Origin: CAIYZT01 sp052387855
Lineage (GTDB): Bacteria > Pseudomonadota > Alphaproteobacteria > Rhodobacterales > Rhodobacteraceae
DNA: 22,796 nt
Direction: 5' to 3'
Assembly: GCA_052387855.1 (NCBI GenBank)
Contig: JBQTIT010000009.1
Location: forward strand, 1-22,796
This document shows, piece by piece, positions 16,946 through 22,796 of the stretch (the stretch's first letter is position 1; every line of letters starts with the position of its first letter). The notes below the pieces were generated by a model. That model was not told where the DNA came from. It did not search any database and was given only the letters and a program-made list of their open reading frames with translations. Both the position numbers and the translations under genes were made by a program.

Positions 16946-17225
16946 GGTCAGGTCCCTTTCCCTGCATTTTGAAAGTCTTCGCACGGCGGTGCGATGGCCG
17001 GGACCACCGTCGAAAGGATCGGGGGGCCACAAAACAGCCGAATCCCGCTCGATGGCGGATGCCAGTCATGTTCATCACTTTTCCCCTGTCAGGTCCACCA
17101 GTCACATGCCCCCCCACGCGCCGACAGCGCGGCGCTTTGCGCAGCGGATGGGCCGCCCCGGACGGTCGCATGGTCAAGGACAGGCGCCGCGCGTGGATGA
17201 GAGCGCTTGGCAAGGGGTCATGACC
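16946..17225. other. Intergenic region upstream of the DUF302 gene
   Basis: No gene is visible in these 280 bases between the ynjD-like stop and DUF302. Structures seen are a small dyad CGCAC-GGCG-GTGCG at 16980-16993, about 35 bases upstream of the DUF302 start (a possible operator or leader hairpin), and a 12-base perfect palindrome GGGTCATGACCC at 17215-17226, which touches the stop codon of the ABC ATPase gene. A leftward DUF302 promoter should lie here but no clear -35/-10 pair stands out. Confidence 0.3.
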
Positions 17226-17882
17226 CTAGGCCTGATCGCCCCGCGGCTCGTCCAGCCGGATCAGCGGCCCGTTCGCCGCCGCCGCGTCCTGCGGGTCGTG
17301 GGTGACCATCAGGGCGGGGATGGCGCGCTCGCGGATGTGGCGAAAGGTAAATCCGCGCATTTCGGCCCGCAGAGCGGGGTCGAGCTTGGAAAAGGGCTCG
17401 TCCAGCAACAGCGCCTGCGGCTCGGCCAGAAGCGTGCGCATCAGCGCGACCCGGGCGCGCTGGCCGCCCGACAGGGTCGCGGGATCGCGCCGCTCGATCC
17501 CGGGCAGTCCGGCCTGCTCAAGCGCCCGCGCCACCGCGCCCGCCCGCGCCGCCCTGCCCCTGATGTGCCGGCCCAGCCCAAAGGCCAGATTGTCGCCGAC
17601 CGACAGATGCGGGAACAGCACCGCGTCCTGAAACATCAGCCCGATGCGCCGGCCCTCGGCCGGCACGCCGTCCAGCGACCGGCCGTTCAGCCAGACCTGA
17701 CCGGAGGCGGCAAAGCCATGCGCCAGATGGCCACCGACCGCGTCAAGCAGCGTCGACTTTCCCACCCCCGAGGGGCCCATGACCGTGCCGACCGCGCCGG
17801 CGGGGATGGTCAGGGTCAGGGGCGCAAACAGCGGCGGCTGACCGCGAAAACGCACCGACAGGTCCTTGATCTCCAGCGTCAT
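17226..17882 (-). CDS. ynjD: ABC transporter ATP-binding protein, YnjD-like
   Basis: An ATPase of 218 residues that would drive the importer formed with the two upstream genes. Motifs: Walker A GPSGVGKST (36-44), Q-loop Q85 (LMFQD), signature LSGGQ (137-141), Walker B ALLLDEP with D161/E162, D-loop SKLD, and H-loop H195 (MVTHD). All catalytic positions are intact. It is short, with no C-terminal regulatory domain, as in YnjD. It overlaps the permease gene by four bases (ATGA). YnjBCD-type systems resemble the thiamine/iron/sulfate importer group, but their substrate is not established; a thiamine (ThiQ-like) role cannot be excluded. Confidence 0.8.
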   Translation of the reverse strand: MTLEIKDLSVRFRGQPPLFAPLTLTIPAGAVGTVMGPSGVGKSTLLDAVGGHLAHGFAASGQVWLNGRSLDGVPAEGRRIGLMFQDAVLFPHLSVGDNLAFGLGRHIRGRAARAGAVARALEQAGLPGIERRDPATLSGGQRARVALMRTLLAEPQALLLDEPFSKLDPALRAEMRGFTFRHIRERAIPALMVTHDPQDAAAANGPLIRLDEPRGDQA

Positions 17883-19615
17883 GCCCCCTCCTCGCCGCGC
17901 AGGTCCCTGCGGTGGCGATGCACCAGCGCCGGGATCGCAAAGGCCAGACCATAGGCCACAAACGGCATCGCCGCCTGCAAGGTGCCGTAGACCCCGACGA
18001 TCCGCCGGTCGGACGAGGTCGAAAGCGTCACCGCCTCGGTCGTCAGGGTGGCGATGCGCCCGGCACCCAGGAACAGCGTCGGCAGATACTGCGCGACCGA
18101 AACGGCAATGCCGATGGCGGCGGCCGTGCAGACCGGCGCCAGCAGCACCGGCAGCTTGACGCGCACCAGGCGCCGCCAGGGCCCGGCGCCCAGGGCGGCG
18201 GCGGTGCGGTCCAGCCGGGTGTCCCGCGCGCGCCAGGGATCGCTGAGCGCGATCATGACATAGGGAAAGACAAACAGGCCCTGCGCCCAGACCACCGCCC
18301 AGAACCCCGGCCGCAGTCCCAGCCGCAGGACAAGCACGTTCATCCCGAAGAGAAAGGAGATCTGCGGGATCAGCAGCGGCAGATAGATCAGCCCCTCGGC
18401 CCAGCGCGCGCGCGGCATGCGGGCCCGGTCCTCGCCCTCAAGCCAGGCGACGGCCAGCACAAGGCTCAGCGCGGTGGAGGTGACGGCCAGCGCCGCCGTG
18501 TTTGCCAGCGCCCGCGCCCATCCGGCCGAGGGCGCCCCCCAGGCGCGCAGCGACCAGCTTTCCGGCAGCGGCAGGGGCCAGCTCCAGCGCCAGGCCAGCG
18601 ACCAGAGCGCAAGCGACAGCATGGCCAGCGCCCCCGCCGCCAACAGCGCAAGCGTTGCAGCCGTGGCAAGCTGCAACAGCGGCTCGGCCGAACTGCCCCG
18701 CCCGCCCCGGCGCAGCCAGACCAGGCCAAGGAGGGTCACCAGCCGCTCGGCCAGCCACAAGAGCGCAAAGGCCAGCACGACAAGGCCCAGTTGCAGGATC
18801 GCCCCGGCAGAGGCAGGCAGGATCAGGCCGATGTCGGGGCTAAAGAACAGCCGCGTCAGCAGCACGGCCAGCGTGGGCGGGTTCGACGGCCCCAGGATCA
18901 GCGCCATGTCGACGACCGACAGCGCATAGGCCAGCACCACCAGAACCGGCAGGCGGATCAGCGGCCAGACCTGCGGCATGACGATCTTGAGCCAGACGAG
19001 CCCCCGGCCATAGCCAAGCGCCCGCCCCGCCGCCATCTGCGCCCGCACCGGCAGTTGCGTCAGCGCGGCCAGGATCACGAGCAGAAGAAAGGGAACCTCC
19101 TGGATCATCAGGCCGACGATCAGCGCGATGCCCCAGGGATCGTTGACGCTGCCAAGGTCGGGCGGGCGGTCCCATCCCAGCGGGGCGGCCAGCAGCCGGG
19201 CGATCCAGCCCGAGGGCGCCAGCACAAAGGCCAGTCCGATGGCAATGGCCGCGTGCGGCGCGGCCAGAAAGGGCGTCAGCATCCGCGCGCCGCCGCGCCG
19301 CGAGACGCGCCCATGAACCGAGGCGCAGAACCCGACCGCCAGCAGCAGCGAAAGGCCGGTGGCTGCCAGCCCGGTCCAAAGGCTCAGCCCGCTCGCCCTG
19401 CCCAGCCCCGGCAGGGCCAGCAACTGCCCCCAGGCCGAAAGGCTGGCCTCGCGCGCGCCGATCGCGGGCAAAAGGCCAAAGGCCGCCCGCCCGGTCTGCC
19501 AAAGCCCCGCCGCGATGGGCACAAGCAGCCCCAGGACCACGGCGGTCAGCACCAGCGCCCGCAGACCCCGGCCGGAGGCTCCGGCGCCGGTCACTTGGTA
19601 TAGCGCCGCGCCCAT
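17879..19615 (-). CDS. ynjC: ABC transporter permease, fused double-domain, YnjC-like
   Basis: An inner-membrane protein of up to 578 residues with two homologous BPD_transp_1 halves in one chain, as in YnjC, ThiP and FbpB-type permeases. About twelve hydrophobic segments are visible. Each half has an EAA-type coupling motif, at about residues 195-213 (AAGRALGYGRGLVWLKIVM) and 471-489 (TAAALGAGPWRRLVRVKLP), which contact the ATPase. The start is ambiguous. ATG 19615 lies inside the binding-protein gene with GAGG immediately before it. GTG 19594 would give the common four-base overlap (GTGA) with the binding-protein stop and a protein seven residues shorter. The gene ends in an ATGA overlap with the ATPase gene. 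Confidence 0.85.
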   Translation of the reverse strand: MGAALYQVTGAGASGRGLRALVLTAVVLGLLVPIAAGLWQTGRAAFGLLPAIGAREASLSAWGQLLALPGLGRASGLSLWTGLAATGLSLLLAVGFCASVHGRVSRRGGARMLTPFLAAPHAAIAIGLAFVLAPSGWIARLLAAPLGWDRPPDLGSVNDPWGIALIVGLMIQEVPFLLLVILAALTQLPVRAQMAAGRALGYGRGLVWLKIVMPQVWPLIRLPVLVVLAYALSVVDMALILGPSNPPTLAVLLTRLFFSPDIGLILPASAGAILQLGLVVLAFALLWLAERLVTLLGLVWLRRGGRGSSAEPLLQLATAATLALLAAGALAMLSLALWSLAWRWSWPLPLPESWSLRAWGAPSAGWARALANTAALAVTSTALSLVLAVAWLEGEDRARMPRARWAEGLIYLPLLIPQISFLFGMNVLVLRLGLRPGFWAVVWAQGLFVFPYVMIALSDPWRARDTRLDRTAAALGAGPWRRLVRVKLPVLLAPVCTAAAIGIAVSVAQYLPTLFLGAGRIATLTTEAVTLSTSSDRRIVGVYGTLQAAMPFVAYGLAFAIPALVHRHRRDLRGEEGA

Positions 19616-20781
19616 TCCTCGGTGAGGCGGCTCATCCAGCTTGGGTGCGGCTCCAGCAGCGTCGGCCCCAGATCCTCCAGCACGGGCAGGGCCGGGGCGG
19701 TGGGCAGGGCGGCAAAGGCGGCCCTTGCCCCCGCGTCCAGCCGCGCCGGGTCAAGGACCGAGAACGCGCCAAGCACCTCGATATTCTGCATGTGCGCCTG
19801 GGTCGCGGGGTCGAGCAGGAAATTGGCCACGACCTCGGCCCCCTCGGCATTCGCCGCGTTGTAGGGGATGGCGACAAAGCTGACATTGCCGATGCTGCCG
19901 CCCTCGGGCACGAAAACGCGCGCCGTTTCGGGCAAGAGCCCCTGCGCGATCGCCGCCGCGGTCGAGGCGGGGTCAAAGGACATCGCCATGTCGATCTCGC
20001 CATCGTTCATGAGCTGCTGCTGGACCGACTGGTTCTCCGGAAAGCTTTCGCCCCCGCGCCAGAGGTTCGGGCGCAGGGCATCGTACCAGTCCCACAGCGG
20101 CGAGGCGGCGGCTGCAAAGGCCGCGTCCGTGACGGGCTGTTGCAGGGCGGCCGGATCGGGGGCCATCTCGATCAGCGCCTGCTTGAGGAACGTTGCCCCC
20201 ATGAAGTTCGCCGGATCGGGATGGGTAAAGCGGCCCGGATGCGCCGCCGCCCAGTCGGCAAAGCCGGCCATGCTTTGCGGCGGGGCTTCGACGCGGGCGG
20301 AATCGTAGGTAAAGACGAACTTGGCCAGCCGCCAGGGGCTTTCCATGCCATCGACCGGCACCGTGAAATCGACGGCGTTCGGGGATGCGGGGGACAGGTC
20401 CAGATACCTTGCGTTCGGCAGATCGGCCGCAAAGGGGCCGTGCAGCAGACCCTGTTCCTTCATCGCCAGAAAGTTCGGCCCGTTGATCCAGATCATGTCG
20501 ACCGAGCCGCCGTCATCCTGCCCGGCCGCCTTTTCCGACAGGACGCGGGTCACCGCCTCGGCCGTGTCGGTCAGCTTGACCTGTTCGACGCTGACCCCGT
20601 AAAGCCGCTCGGTCTCTTGCCCGACCCAGGTGATAAAGGCGTTGGTGCGCTCGTCCCCACCCCAGGCGTTCCAGTACACCGTCTGGCCGCGCGCCGCATC
20701 CAGCGTGGCCTGCCAGTCATCGGCAAGCACGGGCGTGGCCAGCATCAGGGCCATGACGGCGGAGGGGAGTTTCTGGAACAT
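19591..20781 (-). CDS. ynjB: ABC transporter substrate-binding protein, YnjB-like
   Basis: A periplasmic protein of 396 residues with signal peptide MFQKLPSAVMALMLATPVLA. The mature start DDWQATLDAARGQTVYWNAWGGD is the hallmark of the YnjB family, as are WINGPNFLAMKEQGLL and the LFG-like middle region with NQSVQQQLMNDGEIDMAMSFDP. The C-terminus PHPSWMSRLTEEWARRY is also typical. It captures the substrate for the fused permease and ATPase that follow directly. GGAGAGACC just before ATG 20781 is the ribosome binding site. It is first in the operon and divergent from the Xre-type gene at 21055. Substrate unknown. Confidence 0.85.
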   Translation of the reverse strand: MFQKLPSAVMALMLATPVLADDWQATLDAARGQTVYWNAWGGDERTNAFITWVGQETERLYGVSVEQVKLTDTAEAVTRVLSEKAAGQDDGGSVDMIWINGPNFLAMKEQGLLHGPFAADLPNARYLDLSPASPNAVDFTVPVDGMESPWRLAKFVFTYDSARVEAPPQSMAGFADWAAAHPGRFTHPDPANFMGATFLKQALIEMAPDPAALQQPVTDAAFAAAASPLWDWYDALRPNLWRGGESFPENQSVQQQLMNDGEIDMAMSFDPASTAAAIAQGLLPETARVFVPEGGSIGNVSFVAIPYNAANAEGAEVVANFLLDPATQAHMQNIEVLGAFSVLDPARLDAGARAAFAALPTAPALPVLEDLGPTLLEPHPSWMSRLTEEWARRYTK

Positions 20782-20831
20782 GGTCTCTCCAAAATGGGTG
20801 GGCTCGCGCAGCGCAGAAGCCTGGAATCATC

Positions 20832-20861
20832 CCGCTTCGGCAAGCGGCGGCGCTTGCAAGC
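20832..20861. promoter_or_regulatory. Paired GCTT/AAGC dyads upstream of ynjB
   Basis: CCGCTT-CGGC-AAGCGG (20832-20847) and the perfect palindrome GCTTGCAAGC (20852-20861) lie side by side, 51-80 bases upstream of the ynjB start. Both contain GCTT...AAGC half-sites and their centres are 17 bases apart. They could be operators for ynjBCD, perhaps for the divergent Xre-type regulator. Only the symmetry is seen; no promoter boxes are clear. Confidence 0.35.
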
Positions 20862-21000
20862 ATAGGGCAGCCCGCCCGCCCCCGAAAGGCCGTCGTCGGG
20901 CGCGGCGGGGAACAGTCGCGTGATCGGACCGGATCGGCCCCAGGGGCCACGGCGCGCGCGCTGGTCTTTGGCTGGCTGCGCCGGGCATCTATCCTGACGC
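20862..21000. other. Remainder of ynjB / Xre divergent intergenic region
   Basis: GC-rich non-coding sequence. It contains a near-palindrome GGCCCC-A-GGGGCC (20936-20948) and a GATCGG...GATCGG direct repeat just before it. I looked for a thiamine-type riboswitch because of the ThiBPQ-like neighbours and do not see its conserved core. Confidence 0.3.
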
Positions 21001-21029
21001 TTGAAATATCAAATCTGTTGGTCTAGCCA
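21001..21029 (+). promoter_or_regulatory. Possible promoter/operator of the Xre-type gene
   Basis: TTGAAA (21001-21006) is a good -35 match and TAGCCA (21024-21029), 17 bases on, is a weak -10. The -35 overlaps a dyad TTGA-AATA-TCAA (21001-21012), a layout suited to autoregulation by the small helix-turn-helix protein that starts 26 bases downstream. This is one of the few AT-rich spots in the region. Confidence 0.35.
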
Positions 21030-21054
21030 TAGCCATGGCGTCAGGAAGCACGAG

Positions 21055-21315
21055 ATGATCACGGGCCCGCAGATGCGCGCCGCGCGGGCCCTCTTGGGCA
21101 TCGACCAGAAGACTCTGGCCGGGCTGGCCGGGCTTTCCGTGCCGACGATCCAGCGGATGGAGGCAAGCCACGGCACCGTGCGCGGGGTGGTGGACAGCCT
21201 GACGAGGGTCGTCTCGGCGCTCGATCTTGCGGGGGCCGAGCTTGTGGCCGAGGGCGCGGCCAGCACGGGCGGCGGGCGCGGCGTGCGCCTGAAGCTGCCC
21301 CGGCCCGGACCCTGA
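21055..21315 (+). CDS. Small Xre-type helix-turn-helix protein
   Basis: A DNA-binding protein of 86 residues. The HTH covers about residues 4-55: MRAARALLGIDQKTLAGLAG then LSVPTIQRMEASHG, the usual Xre/Cro helices 1-3. The rest is a short tail ending in GGRGVRLKLPRPGP. ATG 21055 is used because AGGA lies 9 bases upstream; an upstream in-frame TTG at 21001 adds residues that do not fit the fold. Similar small HTH proteins often accompany SulP transporters in alphaproteobacteria, and the SulP gene begins 71 bases downstream on the same strand, so it may regulate that gene, itself, or the divergent ynjBCD. No effector domain is present. Confidence 0.8.
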   Translation: MITGPQMRAARALLGIDQKTLAGLAGLSVPTIQRMEASHGTVRGVVDSLTRVVSALDLAGAELVAEGAASTGGGRGVRLKLPRPGP

Positions 21316-21322
21316 ATTACAA

Positions 21323-21336
21323 CCCGCAACGGCGGG
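21323..21336 (+). other. Small hairpin between Xre and SulP genes
   Basis: CCCGC-AACG-GCGGG forms a 5-bp perfect stem right after the Xre-type stop codon. No T tract follows, so it is at best a weak attenuator between the two genes. Confidence 0.25.
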
Positions 21337-21386
21337 CGCCGGCATGGCCCAGGCGATCCCGCCGCAACCCCAACGAGGTGCGGCCC

Positions 21387-22703
21387 ATGAAAGACCAGAC
21401 CAGCCACCACAGCGCGGCCCCCGGCTTTGCCGAGCTCTTTACGCCCAAGCTCGTCACCGTCCTGCGCGAGGGGTATGGGCTGGCGCATCTTCGGGCCGAT
21501 GCCGTGGCCGGGCTGACGGTGGCCATCGTCGCGCTGCCGCTGTCGATGGCGATTGCCATCGCCTCGGGCGCGACGCCGGCGCAGGGGCTTTACGGGGCGA
21601 TCGTGGGCGGCTTTCTGATCTCGCTGCTGGGCGGATCGCGGTTTCAGATCGGCGGCCCGGCCGGCGCCTTTATCGTGCTGGTGGCCGGAACGGTCGCGCT
21701 GCACGGAATGGAAGGGCTGATCCTTGCAACCTTCCTGTCGGGGCTGATGCTGGCCGCCGCCGGGTTCCTGCGGCTGGGAACCTTTGTCAAGTTCATCCCC
21801 TTTCCGGTGACCGTCGGCTTTACCGCCGGGATCGCGGTGATCATCTTTGCCAGCCAGATCAAAGAGCTTGTGGGCCTGACGGTCGCGCATGAGCCCGGCG
21901 AGCTTTTGGAAAAGCTGCCCGCGCTCTGGGCGGCCCGCGACAGCCTTACCCCGGCGGCGGTGCTGCTGTCTGGCGCGACGGTGGCGATCATCCTTGGCCT
22001 GCGCCGCTGGCGTCCGCATTGGCCGGGCATGCTGATCGCGGTCGGTGCGGTGGCGGCGGCGGCGGCGCTGATGGCGCTGCCCGTGCAGACCATCGGCACC
22101 CGTTTCGGCGGGATCCCGTCCTCGCTGCCGGCGCCGCGCCTGCCGGAGTTGACGCTGGACCGGGTGCTGACCGTGCTTCCGGCCGCGTTCTCTTTCACGC
22201 TGCTCGGCGCCATCGAATCGCTTCTGTCGGCGGTCGTGGCCGACGGGATGACCGGGCGGCGCCACCGGTCGAACTGCGAGCTGGTCGCGCAGGGCGTGGC
22301 CAATGTGGGCGCGGCCCTGTTCGGCGCGTTCTGCGTGACGGGGACCATCGCGCGCACCGCGACCAACGTGCGCGCCGGGGCGCACGGGCCGGTGGCCGGG
22401 ATGCTGCATTCGGTGTTCCTGCTGCTCTTCATGCTCGTCGCCGCACCGCTGGCCGCCTATATCCCGCTGTCCGCGCTGGCGGGGGTGCTGGCGGTCGTGG
22501 CGTGGAACATGGTCGAAAAGCCGGCCATCGCCATCCTGCTGCGGTCTGGCCGGGGCGAGGCGGCTGTCCTGGGCGCGACCTTTTTCCTGACGATCCTGCG
22601 CGATCTGACCGAGGCGATCGTCGTCGGCGTCGCGCTGGGCTCGGTCCTGTTCATCCACCGAATGAGCCAGATGTCCGCCATCAGCGCCCATGGAACAGTT
22701 TAG
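21387..22703 (+). CDS. SulP-family anion transporter, C-terminally truncated
   Basis: A membrane protein of 438 residues of the SulP/SLC26 family (PF00916), which moves sulfate, bicarbonate or other anions. The start AGLTVAIVALPLSMAIAIASG, the GLYGAIVGGFLISLLGGSRFQIGGPAGAF motif and GAIESLLSAVVADGMTG are diagnostic. About 12 membrane segments run to DLTEAIVVGVALGSVLFIHRM. Family members normally continue into a cytoplasmic STAS domain of roughly 100 residues. Here the frame ends eleven residues after HRM, just where an apparent insertion sequence begins, so the STAS domain is missing. ATG 21387 follows GAGG by about 8 bases; an alternative GTG at 21378 is less likely. The membrane domain may still be made, but loss of STAS usually impairs SulP proteins. 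Confidence 0.85.
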   Translation: MKDQTSHHSAAPGFAELFTPKLVTVLREGYGLAHLRADAVAGLTVAIVALPLSMAIAIASGATPAQGLYGAIVGGFLISLLGGSRFQIGGPAGAFIVLVAGTVALHGMEGLILATFLSGLMLAAAGFLRLGTFVKFIPFPVTVGFTAGIAVIIFASQIKELVGLTVAHEPGELLEKLPALWAARDSLTPAAVLLSGATVAIILGLRRWRPHWPGMLIAVGAVAAAAALMALPVQTIGTRFGGIPSSLPAPRLPELTLDRVLTVLPAAFSFTLLGAIESLLSAVVADGMTGRRHRSNCELVAQGVANVGAALFGAFCVTGTIARTATNVRAGAHGPVAGMLHSVFLLLFMLVAAPLAAYIPLSALAGVLAVVAWNMVEKPAIAILLRSGRGEAAVLGATFFLTILRDLTEAIVVGVALGSVLFIHRMSQMSAISAHGTV

Positions 22704-22796
22704 CCTGATTGCGTAGCGGATGGTTTGCGGCTCATCTTGACCCCACGTGGAGGTGGAGATGAGAAAGAACCCCGTGACGACGAAGGCTCCTGCCGA
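22691..22796 (+). mobile_element. Left end of an insertion sequence, probably IS3 family (partial)
   Basis: The sequence leaves the SulP reading pattern around 22690, and a transposase-like start follows at 22759. IS3-family elements begin with TG; a TG is present at 22691 and another at 22704, so the exact junction is uncertain by roughly 15 bases. No second end is in the window, so inverted repeats and target duplication cannot be tested. The call rests on the orfA-like N-terminus and the abrupt truncation of SulP. Confidence 0.55.
22759..22796 (+). CDS. IS3-family transposase orfA, N-terminal fragment
   Basis: Only 12 codons are inside the window: MRKNPVTTKAPA, then it runs off the edge. 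This start matches what I recall for IS3-type orfA proteins of alphaproteobacteria, which continue into an HTH with an IRIVLEGLRGE-type motif. A good ribosome binding site (GGAGGTGGAG) precedes the ATG. If correct, orfA binds the element ends and the downstream orfB, made by frameshifting, supplies the DDE catalytic domain. Too little is visible for certainty. Confidence 0.55.
   Translation, partial: MRKNPVTTKAPA

Noticed and set aside
17215..17226. Perfect 12-base palindrome GGGTCATGACCC
   Set aside because: It overlaps the ynjD-like stop codon and, with no unpaired loop, is a poor hairpin. No repeat of it was noticed elsewhere in the window, so it is probably chance.
17648..17664. Hairpin GCCGGCC-CTC-GGCCGGC inside the ynjD-like gene
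   Set aside because: It is mid-gene, encodes ordinary residues (PAEGR region) and has no regulatory position; such stems are common in GC-rich coding DNA.
20782..21000. Possible thiamine (TPP) riboswitch upstream of the ThiBPQ-like ABC genes
   Set aside because: I could not find the conserved TPP core elements in the leader on the - strand.
21009..22691. A 560-codon open frame on - across the Xre and SulP genes
   Set aside because: Antisense shadow of two well-supported genes. The composition is R/H/Q/G-rich with no recognisable domain.

Overview
The window looks like chromosomal DNA of a GC-rich alphaproteobacterium, most likely a member of the Rhodobacteraceae. Third codon positions are almost all G or C. 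The gene sets are ones typical of that group: a tripartite tricarboxylate transporter with TctD/TctE-like regulators, and an acs - DUF4212 - Na+/solute symporter - DUF294 cluster. The assignment rests on recognition of protein families, not on a marker gene. I see no rRNA, tRNA or CRISPR array.

Layout, left to right. (1) 124-6949 is an organic-acid uptake and sensing block. It has a PF06684 'amino acid synthesis' protein on +, converging on a leftward tctC-tctB-tctA operon. A periplasmic binding protein follows (leftward), divergent from a response regulator and sensor kinase (rightward). The binding protein, regulator and kinase probably act together to control tctCBA. (2) 7076-16211 is a leftward acetate-use cluster that begins with acs. 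It continues with a DUF4212 subunit, a VC_2705-type symporter, a cNMP/CBS/DUF294 protein, a small membrane protein, a stand-alone receiver, and a membrane-anchored PAS protein ending in a DEDDh exonuclease. An AT-rich regulatory patch with repeated GTAAA/TTTAC motifs lies upstream of acs. (3) 16559-16945 is a DUF302 protein. (4) 17226-20781 is a leftward ABC transporter of the YnjBCD type (binding protein, fused permease, ATPase). (5) 21055-22703 is a small Xre-type regulator followed by a SulP anion transporter. The SulP gene stops right after its membrane domain, where what looks like an IS3-family element begins and runs off the right edge.

The most striking feature is the number of interrupted genes. 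tctA and the PAS-exonuclease gene each carry a frameshift at a poly-G/C tract, and both would be restored by one extra base. The symporter has an in-frame TAA between two halves that read in the same frame. The SulP gene has lost its C-terminal domain at the IS. The two homopolymer lesions may be sequencing errors. The TAA and the IS junction are harder to explain that way.

The most interesting biology is in the acetate cluster. The exonuclease protein is built like a sensor histidine kinase: two membrane segments, a HAMP-like stretch, PAS, and what look like degenerate HisKA and ATPase regions. A DnaQ-like nuclease is attached at its end, and the gene sits next to a lone receiver-domain gene. 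Several strong RNA hairpins (2638-2664, 11908-11936, 14228-14243) sit at gene junctions of these operons and could set unequal expression of neighbouring genes.
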